Below are positions 20,710 to 31,323 of a stretch of DNA of 64,000 nucleotides, piece by piece (the stretch's first letter is position 1; every line of letters begins with the position of its first letter). Below the pieces are notes generated by a model. That model had not been told where the DNA came from. It did not search any database and worked only from the letters and a program-made list of their open reading frames with translations. The stretch comes from Cerioporus squamosus (Eukaryota; Basidiomycota; Agaricomycetes; Polyporales; Polyporaceae). The stretch is from positions 1 to 64,000 of the forward strand of contig JABYQS010000137.1 in the NCBI GenBank assembly GCA_022592435.1. The letters run 5' to 3'. The translations under genes were made by a program, and so were the position numbers.

Positions 20710-22034
20710 ATGGGCATGCCGTCCACACAGACTGAGACTATCCAGCTCGAGCACTTGGTGGCTTGCGAGTCATTCTGGCGCGATCGTTATGTTTGGCTGC
20801 TAGAGTCTGGCTACGAGCTGCCTCCGCACTTCAAGCCGGGATCGCCGCCTATCATAGCAAGCAAGACCGACCTGAAGTCGGAGGACGAGTATGTCGTCAA
20901 CATGAAGGTACGTACTGATTCGGTCCGCTCCCTTATCTATTCCCTGCATTGGCTGACATCCTTCGCAGGTATGGGCCCGCACCGGCTCGGCCGACGTCAT
21001 ACAGGCTGCTACAGGGGACGTGGTTTCCCTGTATCAGGTCTCGAAGGGGGACTGCCTGCGTATGCTGGATGCATACTCGAGTTGGCACCTTCCTCCGGGG
21101 ACACCCACCACGTTTGAGGAGCGTCCCATCCGGTCTCCGATAGACGATGCACGCAATCGGTGCCACCCTATCATCGCTGCGCCCAAGCAGGACGTGTACA
21201 ATCCACAACTCGTGTTCTTGGTCACGCCGACAAGCCGGTCGCTCTCTATGGTAGAGTATACTACCATCGGCGAAGCTCTGCAGTGCTTCCGGCAGATGCT
21301 TCAAGTAAGCGGCGTGTTATAAACGTGGGTGGGCTCTGATGGTGGTGCTTGTCTTCGGGATTGCTCTTCCTGCATAAGCATCATATTGCTTCAGGGTTGA
21401 TCCCTTCATCGTGCTCTAATACCTCTCATTGACTTTACTGCCACAGGGACGAAGGCCTGTTCGATGTCCAGATGGACCTAACCACTTTCCTACCGTGTGA
21501 AGAGGTGCCCTCCGGCTTGTCTTTCCGGCCGGCTCTCAGCCTTCCAGCTTGGCAAGCTCTTGCAGACGATAAACTCATCCTGTCTCGCAGCAAGGATGCG
21601 CGGTACTACTTCAACATACCTCGTGGGTTACGCCAGAGCGTGCATCACACCCGGGCCGGAAGTAAGCAGCCTGCAGGAGAGCAGTCCGACCAAATATACT
21701 GTATCAAGGCTGCCTTGGACGTGATGCATCTAGGACGGATGCTTCACCGCGACTTCATCAAGGTATGCGTCTCTTCTGTTGTCGTGGGTCGAGCATGCTA
21801 CCCTAGGGCTCTATGTGCTACTAGCGCTTCGAGGCCCTCTCATTCTTGAGACACCTCGCAAATCGCATGATGGAAGATGACCTCGTTGAGGTCATCGCGT
21901 CGAAGACGGAAGTAGTGTGGCAGGTCGTGATGGATGAAGTAGTCGAGAAGTTCGATGCGATCGTCTCGCAGTTGCCGGAGCAGGAGCTGCAGGAGCCGCT
22001 TGGAATGTTGTTCCCCTCTGCAGTCGATGGGTGA
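20710..22034 (+). pseudogene. degenerate protein-kinase-like gene (pseudokinase)
   Basis: Exons about 20710-20907, 20969-21304/21315, 21447-21762 and 21825-22034. The start (SFWRDRYVWLLESGYELPP) and ARNRCHPIIAAP resemble a large basidiomycete protein-kinase-like family whose members begin with RDRY/WL-GY and contain DPRNHC-P. The C-terminal part matches the alpha-F to alpha-I region (DVMHLGRMLHRDFIK, FEALSFLRHLANRMM). The catalytic core is lost: where an HRD-x4-N loop is expected the text reads LFDVQMDLTTFLP, and the YYF-DFG position reads YYFNIPRGL. An in-phase splice between exons 2 and 3 needs a weak donor at 21316 (GTTATA), as the strong GTAAGC donor gives a stop. It may be an expressed pseudokinase or a dying gene. 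Assignment is by recalled family pattern only. Confidence 0.5.
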
Positions 22035-22219
22035 AGCCGTCTTTCTCTCCCTGTCTTTTTCATAGTGCCTTTAGTGTATGCACTACACCTGAAGTAGTAT
22101 AAGCGAATGAATGTTTTACACCTCCTCGCCGAGACTTCGTACATACGCGTTAGCGCCGACGCCACATCCGCGCGCAAACTCCTCTCCGACGCTTGTTTTA
22201 GACCTTCATAACACCCACG

Positions 22220-23311
22220 ATGCCTCGACCACCATCCCCTTCAATCCCTGAAAAAGAGTTCGTGTATGGCGCGCTCAAGCAATCTCTCCGTGTCGATGGC
22301 CGCGCAATGCTGGAGATGCGTACACCCTACTCTGACGTTCGGACCTGAGCTTGGCTGGGTCGAGTGCGCTATGGGCAAAACTCGGTGCGTCTCCCCACAG
22401 AACTCCAACGGTATAGTAGTTCTGACCTATGCATGTTACGTAGAGTACTAGCGCAGGTGGACGGGAAGATGGTGAAGCCTCCGCCAGAGCGGCCGCTGGA
22501 GGGTATGATCACGATCCACTCGGAGCTCTCGCCCATGGCGTCCAACGAGTACGAGCCTGGCCGGTAGGTGCGTATGCTGCTTGCTTCTCCTCCGCGCCTC
22601 ACCCTCATGGCCCGCGCAGACCGACGGACGAAGAAGTCACGCTCACCCGGATGCTGGACAAGGTTTTGCGGAGGAGCGACACGGTGGACAAGGAGAGCCT
22701 GTGCGTACTCGCGGGGCAACGGGTGCGTAGTATGGTTTAACGAAGGCGTCCAATACGCTCAAAATCTTGCGTGTGGGCAGGTGTGGCATATACGCTTGAC
22801 CATCCACATCCTCTCGAATTCAGGCAACATGGTTGACTGTGCGTGTCTTGCGGGAATCGTCGCGCTCAAGCACTTCGGAGACCCGAGGTCGAAGTCGTCG
22901 GAGACGAGGTGACAATAGTGCGTATCGTTTCCTGTCTTCCGCCACTGCTCTCTCCTCGACCCGAGTGCTGACATCAAATCTCAGCACCATCCTTCCGAAC
23001 GCGCGCCCGTCCCACTCTCGATGCACCACACCCCATTCTGCCTCACCTTTGCGTTCTTCCCTGACCCCTCTACACCACCTCTGCTCGACCCATCCCACTT
23101 GGAAGAGACCCTGAGCGCAGGCCTGTTGTCTGTGGCGCTGAATGCCCAGCGCGAGCTTTGCGTTGTCCAAAAAGCGGGAGGCATCCCTCTCGCCCCAGAT
23201 GATGTACTCAAAATCATGGACATCGCGGTGACAAAAGCGCGGGAGCTTGATAAACTCGTCGAGGCGCGACTGCAGGAAGACTGGAAGACACGACATGTAG
23301 AAGTCCGGTAA
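22220..23311 (+). CDS. RRP45: exosome subunit RRP45 (RNase PH-like), frame-disrupted
   Basis: Core subunit of the RNA exosome ring (EXOSC9 family). Exons are 22220-22384, 22444-22563, 22620-22722, 22781-22917 and 22985-23311. Diagnostic segments are LRVDGRAMLEMR, FGPELGWVECAMGKTR, IHSELSPMASNEYEPGR, LDKVLRRSDTVDKESLCV, VWHIRLTIHIL and the late HHTPFCLTFAFF. Two single-base breaks are visible. In exon 1, one extra base around 22328 separates MRTP from TLTFG. In exon 4, one base is missing around 22878, so LKHF is out of frame with the downstream PEVEVVGDEVTI. Everything else is well conserved, so sequence error is as likely as genuine loss. The gene is essential in yeasts. Confidence 0.85.
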
Positions 23312-23582
23312 TAGGTGGCGGAGAGCTATGTTGCGACCAGTTTTTGTACATTACGCGGCTTGCCGTTCTCGCTGTAAGTACTGGTGAGTCATGCGTCTTC
23401 TCTTGGGTTGCGTTGATTGAAATCCCGTTGTCTCTCTAGTAATCCTCTCTGCGGTTCCAAAACCACCGCGCTTTCCTGTGCGCATCTGTATTCGCAGAGT
23501 CGGTTGGGGATGCAACGCTCAACCAAGGATTCTATTGCGCTGCCGGACCTTCTGTACAGAAGATATAACCAAGATCCAACCG

Positions 23583-26552
23583 TCACCAGTAGCCCGAGTC
23601 GTCATCAGAGTCAGAATCGTGACTGTAGTCGTAAGGAGAGCTGGTCGAGCACCCAGAGCGCTGCTGCTTCGCGTCGTAGGCGCGCTTTTGCTCGCAGTCC
23701 GAAAGGACCTCGTACGCCCGCGCAATGATTTTGAACTTCTCCGCCACACCGCCCTATTTGACCGAGGGAAGATTGGGGATACGTCCTTCAAATAGCAGAG
23801 TAAACACACCTTGTCCGGATGATGCTTGAGCGACAGCGTCCGGTACGCCTTCTTGATCTCGGCAGCGGTGCTCGTCCTAGTCAACCCTATCGTTCGCTGG
23901 CGCCAGGAGGGAACACGGTCAACGTCGATGGATCCGTTGGTTCATGACTCTGGGAAGAACTCACCAAGGACTGCGTAGTGGTCCTGCTCCTTACCGCGTT
24001 CCTTGACCGCGAGCCGCTCCGCGTCTTCGAGTTCCGCCTGGACCTTCTGCAGGTCAGACGCACTCATGGCACTCTTGCCATGCTCCAGCGCCGCTCGAAG
24101 ATCCTCGGCTGCTGTCTCGTACAGCTCCAAGCCAACCATCAGCCGTGCGCGACACAGGAACGCCTTAAAGTAGGTTCCGTGGAGCTTCAGTGACGCGTTG
24201 ACATCTTTCAAGCCTTCCGCGAAGGAGCCCAGCTGAGTATAGATAGGTCAGACAAGGAAATCGGTGGACGCAGGCAGGCGAGGCTTGTCTCACCTTTGAA
24301 TAGACTGTTGCACGATTCAGGAGCAATGTTGTGCGGATAATACCGCCGCAACCATCCTCTTCTTCCTCCGCCACGATCTACAGAGCACCCAGCTTCTCAC
24401 ACGGAAGGCAGCGACACAGCGGCGAGACCACTCACCTGCAGCGCATCAGACCAGGCCTGTTTGGCCTCAGTCCACCTGCCTTTCCCGAACGCGTCGTTGC
24501 CGCTTTCCTTCAGCCGGGCGACTTCCCTTACCCGAGTCCGTAGAGCCTTTGCTCGCTGGTTGTCCGGGTCCAGCTTCAACACAGCCACAATCTGTGTAAT
24601 TGCATCAGAGAGGTCGGCCCTTAGGAAGAGGACAAGGCCACGCAGGATCATGGCCTCGATAGCGTCCGGGCTTTCGCGCAAGAGAATGCTGCAGACATGT
24701 CATCAGCGGTGGGCACCGGGCTGGTTCAGGGGGGGCAAACTAGATCCACGTACTCAACGGACTTCTGCGCCTCGTCCCAGCACCCCTCGACCACGAGCAT
24801 CTCGATGCCCCAGCATCGGACATGCGTGGGAGCGTCGCTGTCCTCTTGCGCATATACCGAGAGACAAGATCCGTATGCGCTGCGTGCCATACGCCAGTGC
24901 TTGCGATCGACTGCGCCCTTGTACGCGCCGACGTGGCCTTCGAGGTCGAGGATCCGCCTGCGCAGCTCGAGCGCATCCCTGTCTCCGGGGTCGAGGTCGA
25001 GGGCGTCCCGGACGGCGAGCAAGGCGGACGTCGGCGACCCCAGCAGAAGGCGGCAACGAGCGACCTGCAGGAAGACGTCGACGTCACCCTCGTAGCCGTC
25101 TCTTATGGATGCAGCGTCGAAGTCTTGCAGAGCTTCTGTGAAGCGGTAGGCCTTGACGTGAGCTGTTGCGCGGGTGAGATAGTATTGGGGCTCCCCAGGA
25201 TGGAGTTCTGCAACGAGCCGTGTTCGCTATTCATATATGCGTGCGGGGGCGACTACAGTCTATGCACGCACCTATTGCTTGGGATAGCAGGGAGATCGCT
25301 CGGTCTTGATGGTCCTCAAGAGAGAGAGCGGTCACGGCGGAGAGCCACAGCCGCTGAGCCTCGGTGCGACCGGCGCGTTCTTCTGCCGATAGCCTTGTGC
25401 ACCGTCTGAGTGATAGTTGTATGTTTAAGAATCTAGGGACACTTACAGCGGAGCCTTCTCCTGGAGTAGCGGCTCGGGTGCCTGTTGGTCCGTCAAGTCC
25501 GCTGATGTCTCACTTTGCTTCTCATCGCGAGCGGTATTGATGTTCGTCTCATCCCGGAAGATGCCACAATTCCTAGGAACATCATTCGTGGCACAGCCCA
25601 AAATGACAGTAACGGCCGTGGGACTCACTCGCTGACATGCTGGTGGCTGCCACACTGTCGACACCTGGGAGCGGCAGCAACCTTCTCTTGAACCTTCTCT
25701 TGTTGGTCTCCAGCTTGCGGTGCTGTCGGAGAGGAATTTTCTTCCTCGCTTGTGGATTGCTCCTGAGGCTGCGAAACTATGCGTTCAAAACACAGCATGG
25801 ACTCGTGGCCTACCATGCCGCAGGTCTGCAGTCTGCGATCAGTACAAGCGAGCAGTAGCCTCCGCCAACAGACGTACTGAGCAAGGTCTTTGGAAACATT
25901 GCCATCGTCTATGGCCGACTCCTCCACATAACTCGCACTTCTGCCTGCGGTTTCTCTTGCGACGCTTCGCGGCAGTGTTCACGTTCCCAGCACTTCCTTG
26001 CGATGTGCTACCGTTTGGAGTCGGACATGATTCCTGAAGAGGTGGCGTGAGTACGGTAGTAGGTATGTGGCAAAGATTTCGAGACTCACCGAACGATTCC
26101 CGCAGTTCGTCGACGTGTGGCCCAGTTGCCTACACAGGTGGCAGCGCATGCGCCTATAACCCTTGGGTTTGGAGCATTCCCAGTGTCCATGACCTGATTC
26201 GGTGCAGTTTTTGCATGACCAGCTCTTTGCGATTTATGAAAACACTGGGAATGAGACATGCACTGGAAGCACTCACGTCGCGTTTTGAACAGTTGTCGGC
26301 GACGTGTCCCCTCTCGCCACAGCCACCGCACGTCCTGTTCAATACCCCTCTCGGCTTCGTACACGCTTTGGACTGGTGTCCTGGTTGACGGCAGTTGAAG
26401 CAGAGTTTGTCCTGGGAGGTGCATGCGGATGCGGAGTGGTCCGCTGCAGTGAGAAGGCGTCAGCGTCGTGCGTGACGTTCAAGTGGCATAGCCGGAAGGC
26501 GCGTACCATCTCCACACCTGTAGCATATTGCTCTCGCTCTCGCGGCAGACAT
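23583..26552 (-). CDS. CCHC zinc-knuckle / TPR / J-domain fusion protein
   Basis: Thirteen exons, all phase-consistent, give 755 residues (minus strand: 26552-26507, 26443-26277, 26224-26090, 26033-25878, 25825-25629, 25572-25447, 25405-25272, 25207-24754, 24688-24436, 24377-24294, 24232-23965, 23886-23810, 23753-23583). The N-terminal third has eight CX2CX4HX4C knuckles, for example CYRCGDADHSASAC, CFNCRQPGHQSKAC, CKNCTESGHGHWEC and CRQCGSHQHVSENC, as in CNBP/Gis2 RNA-binding proteins. The remainder is DNAJC7-like: TPRs (SLLSQAIELHPGEPQYYLTR, YRFTEALQDFD, LKESGNDAFGKGRW) and a J domain with the HPD motif (SLKHHPDK) and ARAYEVLSD, then an Asp/Ser tail. A 41-nt intron (25406-25446) joins the halves, and the J-protein half has no ATG of its own. 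If that intron is kept, a TAA at 25443-25445 ends a zinc-knuckle-only product. Two tandem genes remain the alternative. Confidence 0.75.
25406..25446 (-). other. 41-nt intron bridging zinc-knuckle and TPR halves
   Basis: Minus-strand donor GTAAGT and acceptor ACTCAG. Splicing joins phase 2 to the exon reading RLSAEERAGRTEAQRLW. Retention gives an immediate stop after QEKAPL. It is at the short end for this window, but the 44-nt intron at 12996-13039 is comparable. Confidence 0.6.
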
Positions 26553-27297
26553 GGAGTCCCAGCGGTATGCTGCGCAGGGATGGGGGGAGGGGGGGGTACG
26601 ACGTGGCCGTCGGGGAGGTACTTATGATCTGGTTGAAATAAGGGTAGGGGGTCGTGTGGCACTGGCAAGCTTAAAAGCAAACAACTGGTGACCGAAGCAA
26701 CGCCCGATCGAGCATTCTTCACAAGCTTCACGTCCATAGATCTAACCAAAACGGCTTTTTAGCCACCTATTCGGGTCCGGTGACCATGCGGAGTCCGCCT
26801 CATACTTACTTACATAGCACTCATTGCCCTGCAGGCTCGCTCGTCAGCGGTAACTGAACCCGGCTTCGAACTCGTGCATTCACCCATACGGACGCTATAA
26901 TCTATTCGTCAAAGTCTAACAAAATCATACGAATTCGAACGAGAGACATACCGGAGTGAATTACTTACTAGTACACCGCTCGGCGCAAGCGCCGTGGGAT
27001 CATCTCGTTCGGAATCAGTACTGGTCACTACAACGGGACTGCAGATAGGTGAAAAGACACCCCACCCGACAGGTTCTGACGATCTGTTTGCACTTCATCC
27101 TAGAGGATGATAGAGAAGTAAGTAGTAGTGGTCAGTGTCTGAGCCTCTTACGCGGATACCGTGCCCCGAGTGAACGGAACCGGGTTCCGGCCCGATAGGC
27201 CGACGACTTTGCTGTTGCTAGCGCCGCGCAAAGACGTCCGGTTACGCGCGCGTCGTCTTGTCGAGTTGCGGCGACATTTGCCAGTATCGAGCTCGAC
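26553..27297. other. divergent intergenic promoter region
   Basis: 745 bases between the fusion gene (minus) and the SET gene (plus), so it should carry both promoters. No TATA box or tRNA could be supported. The part nearest 26553 is T/C-rich on the minus strand. Confidence 0.4.
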
Positions 27298-29257
27298 ATG
27301 ATGGACACTGTGATCGCCGACTTCGTCTCTTGGTTCGCCGCTCAGCATGGTGTCCTCGACACGTCTAGTATGGATATAGTCGACATCCCTGGCCATGGCC
27401 GCGGCGCGGTCGCCCTGAAGGACATCCCAGTGCGTATGTCCGCTTTCTACAACGCGTCCTTAGGGCTCACGAGCGTGGTAGGAAGACCACACGTTGTTCA
27501 GCATACCGAGAGGCCTGACTTTGTCAACGCGGACATCAATGTTGCCGACGCTCATGGGAAAGGCGTGGAAGGAACACGGGCTACACGAAGGTTGGGTCGG
27601 CCTCATCCTGTGCATGATGTGGGAGGAGAGCAGAGGAGCGGAGTCGAAGTGGTCTGGGTATCTTTGTGAGTGCATCCTCTCTCGTTCGTGATGAGTCGTT
27701 CATGGTGTGGACAGCCGTGCTGCCGGAAAAGTTTGATACGCCAATGTTCTGGCAAGAGGATGACTTGAAGGAGCTGCAAGGTACCGCCGTGGTAGGTCTG
27801 TCCCTTCGCCGATGGTCCACCCTCTCGTGCTGACATCTCTCTCAAGACAAAATCGGAAAGGACGACGCGGAGCGTGACTATCACGAGAAGCTGCTCCCTG
27901 CCGTGAAGGTATGTACGCGCATTCTACTGAGTGACACCGCGCTTCCTCACGCACGAGCTCTGCGCTCGTAGACCAGACCAGACCTCTTTCCCGAAGACAA
28001 GCTCGAGAGATACTTCTCCGTCGAGCGCTATCACCTGAACGGCAGCCGCATCCTCTCGCGCAGCTTCCACGTTGAGAAGTGGAAGGGAGGACACACGGAA
28101 GGGGACAGCGATGAGGAAGACACCGGCGGCGCGGACGAAGAACCTGAGAGCGCCATGGACGTGGACCCACAAGAGCCTCTGGCCACGGACGTTCAGGAGG
28201 AGACTCCCGCAGACGAGCCTGAAGTTCCACAACTCGAAGTCGAGGCTGACGAAGACGACTCCGACGACGAGGACCGAGAGGACCCAGCAGACGTCGCGAT
28301 GGTCCCTATGGCTGACATGCTGAACGCTCGATTCGAGTCCGAAAACGTAGGTGGCCATCGTCCCCACCATGTCTCATCATGACAGAGCGGACCTGATATC
28401 CCAACAGGCGAAGCTGTTCTACGAGGAACGCGAACTCAAAATGGTATCCACGAAACCGATCAAAGCCGGCGAGCAGATTGTATGCGGCGTATTCTGACTT
28501 CTTACGCTCCGTCGAGTGTAGCTAACTCGCTCCTGCAGTGGAACACCTACGGGGACCCACCCAACTCCGATCTCCTCCGTCGGTACGGTCATGTCGATGT
28601 CGTTCCGCTCCGCCCGCCACTGTCTGGGACGGGCAACCCCGGCGACGTCGTTGAAGTCGGAGCAGACCTCGTCGTCTCCATTACGTCTAAAAAGGTCAAG
28701 CATAACCTGCAGGAGCGCGTGGACTGGTGGCTGGAGGAAGCTGATGACGAGTATGCCGTCCTCTCGTCCTTAGGCGACATGCTGAACGTGTGGAATGAAC
28801 AGCGTCTTCATCCTGCGGACGGACTGTGAGCTGCCAGAGGAGCTCGTCTCTTTTGTGCGGCTCCTGCTGCAGTCGGAAGATGAGTGGGAGAAGACCGCGA
28901 AGAAGAGCAAGCTTCCAAAACCCAAGATCGACAAGGATGTCCTAAATATCGCTATCGACGTCCTCGAGGCGCGATTAAAGGCGTATCCTACGTCTATCAA
29001 GGCATGTCCGTCGCAACTCGAGCCCTTTCAGCTTGTTGATTTTGCTGATAGGATGACGAGAACCTACTTGCGCCGGCGGCGTGGAGCGGCTCTCCTTGAA
29101 CAAGAGGAACGCTGTGATCGTTCGCCTCGGCGAGAAGCGCATACTCCAGGGCACGCTGCAACATCTGCGCTCGCAAGTCGCTGCACTCTCGGGTCCCAGC
29201 AAGAAACGAGGCCGAGACGACGAAAAGAGCGGGAAGGGCAAGAAGGCTAGGAAGTAA
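27298..29257 (+). CDS. SET-domain lysine methyltransferase, RKM4/SETD6-like
   Basis: Nine exons (27298-27429, 27482-27665, 27715-27795, 27847-27908, 27972-28346, 28408-28479, 28539-28750, 28803-29001, 29052-29257). SET motifs: GHGRGAVALKDIPEDHTLF near the N terminus, MWEESRGAESKWSGYL, then after a long acidic insert VPMADMLNAR and NTYGDPPNSDLLRRYG, the last containing the cofactor/catalytic N-x-Y-G region. The C terminus is the Rubisco-LSMT type substrate-binding part and a basic tail (KKRGRDD, KGKKARK) suggesting nuclear localisation. The relatives methylate ribosomal protein or nuclear lysines. The intron 29002-29051 uses a GC donor. The last exon has length 2 mod 3: one base seems missing near 29070-29075 between DDENLLA and GGVERLSLNKR. 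Confidence 0.85.
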
Positions 29258-29305
29258 GGCAGCTCGTGCCGTCTGGATCTCCCCCCCCCCTTCACAAAGA
29301 GGATA

Positions 29306-30505
29306 TCAATACTGCGACTCTCCTAGAAGTTTCTTATGCATCTCCGCTGCGAGATTCCTCCCTGTCTGTTCGCTCGGGTGCAGCTCGTCCCACCACATGT
29401 ATGAGTCTCGCGCTTCCAGCGTGCAGTCGCCGCTGCAAACCGACATCGAACATCAGCAAACGTGCATCGCGGACTTTGCAAGCGAGCACTCACATCCCGC
29501 ACTGTCTCCAGTCATCCGGGTCGGGACACTGATGGCAATGCCCCGTCACGTTCGCAGGTATGCTCCCATTGAAGTACTGCGTCGGGTTGTCGTACATCTT
29601 CTCGAATAACCCGTACGTGTCGAACCACTCAACACGCCCGTCCCCTCTCCACTCCTCGTTCAGCGCCCGCACGCCGTCACGGAGCATCCGGTTCAGGCTG
29701 TGCACGAGGTTGTACATGCTCCGGTGCCACGCCGTACCGTTGTGCGGCGGGGACGGGTAGTAGATCGTTGGGTCGGACGAGTTCGAGTACAGCTTCGTGA
29801 GCTGCAGCGGGATGAGCGAGTTCAGGACGAAGCGGCGCGCCCCGAGCACGTGCAGCGCACGGAGCGTGTCCAGCTGGCAGTCCGCGACGTCCGGCAGCGC
29901 GACGTCCTCGGCCTGGTCGTCCGTCACGAAGTTGTTGATTCCGATGTCGTTCGTCCCGACCCACAGTATCACGACGAACGATGCGGGGTCGAGCAGGAGC
30001 TTCTGGTGCGCGGTGCTGTTGTGCGCGACGTGGTCCTGTACGAACCATGCTTGCTGCCCGGACGAGACGTCGGGGACGCCGAGCAGCGGCGTGAGTGCGT
30101 TCGAGCAGACCGCGCCGCCCACAGCGTAGTTCCAGATCTTGTAGTCGCCATTGATGCCAAGGTAGAACGGCCACTGGAAGCCACCGTCGGCGGCGGTATC
30201 AGCCTAGGCAGTCCATCGTCAGCTCATGCGTGCCCGATGCATATGAGAGCTATTGATTGTGACTCACAGGGGGATAGACCTCCTGGTAGTCCTTTGCAGG
30301 GTAAGTTCCGTTCGAGATGCTATGCGCCCGCGATTGGTCTGCAGTCTCAGCGTGAGTGGCATTGAAAAGGGTGGAAGAACGTGACTTGACTACCTGTGTA
30401 CGAGTCTCCGAAGAGCACGATGTCGGTGACTCGAGCCTGGGTAGTCCTTAGGCTTCCTGCGAAGACGCTCACCGCGAGGAGCCACTTCATGCGGTGCAAC
30501 AGCAT
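29306..30505 (-). CDS. secreted GDSL-type esterase/lipase (CE16-like)
   Basis: Four exons (30505-30394, 30338-30268, 30203-29494, 29432-29306). The N terminus is a signal peptide (MKWLLAVSVFAGSLRTTQA, preceded by a possible upstream ATG). Block I carries the catalytic serine in VLFGDSYTD, block III is GTNDIGINNF, and block V holds the Asp-His pair in WWDELHPSEQT. Further motifs include NYAVGGAVCSN and GFQWPFYLG. It resembles fungal acetylesterases that remove acetyl groups from plant hemicellulose, but the exact substrate cannot be read from sequence. N-glycosylation sequons (NST, NSS, NGT, NGS, NVT) are frequent, in keeping with secretion. Convergent with the SET gene, with 48 bp between the stops and a C-run in the gap. 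Confidence 0.88.
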
Positions 30506-31323
30506 CGTTGCTGTTGTGATGCTGGGACTCGCGGTCACCGCCGGTCAGCACACTGAGCCTTATAGCTGATGCTGGCGGTAATTCTACGGCCATGTACGTC
30601 AAGTGAGGTGCCACATGATCAACCACTCCTTCCCTGCAAGAGAGTCAGTGGAACGGTCTTCGTCGTAAGCATCGGCCCGGCATCATATGGCGTTGTATGT
30701 CGGGCCGCCACCGACTTACCTCGCCGTCGCCAGCGTGCGCGATGTCGATATTGCACCGGTGATAGTTACGAAGGCGAGGGTTGAATGTCCAGCTTGTGCC
30801 AGTGCCAGACGCGGGTACCACGAGAGAACCTCAAGTCGTTAAGTCGTTCCATGCGGGGAAGCCCATACAACCAACTCAGCGTGCAATGTAGGTGATTAGT
30901 GTATGCGTTTCTGCATCAGGCCAGCGGTCTTCGAAGTGTATCGATCAACGTACCAAGGTGCAACCTGGGCGCAATGCTCCTGAAGTGGCTTCAAGTGATT
31001 TCGCAAGTAGGCCTGGCTTCTGCTGTATCGGTATTGGGATAGTTTGAGCAGTGCAAGGATAGGAAGTTCAAGAGGGAAGGTGTTATAAACGGGTTATCAG
31101 TCAGTTCCATCTTGGCAGGTGTGTGTTTGGGTCTTCTTTGCGACTGCTCTGAGAGCATAAGGATGAACATAAACCGTGAGGGTATGAAGGTTACACAATA
31201 CAACATGAGCTGTGATCAAGAATACATGCGGTGCGGCGAGAGTGGCTGTTGGCGACGGACGAGGTCTACCACGTAAAATGCTTGGAGAGGGGAGATGCAG
31301 TGCGAATCGAGGTTCTGGAAATG
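30506..31323. other. intergenic, nothing recognised
   Basis: About 0.8 kb between the GDSL gene start and the stop of the next minus-strand gene. No conserved frame or RNA gene could be seen. Confidence 0.4.

Noticed and set aside
21447..22034. HRD motif of an active kinase at GRMLHRDFIK
   Set aside because: By its neighbours it lies in the alpha-F region (DVMHLGRML), not in the catalytic loop, and no DFG follows.
26840..26920. Possible tRNA (TTCGAA-like B box)
   Set aside because: No matching acceptor stem, A box or anticodon arm could be folded on either strand.
29279..29290. Poly-C tract as a regulatory element
   Set aside because: Simple homopolymer in the 48-bp gap between two convergent stops; no further signal.
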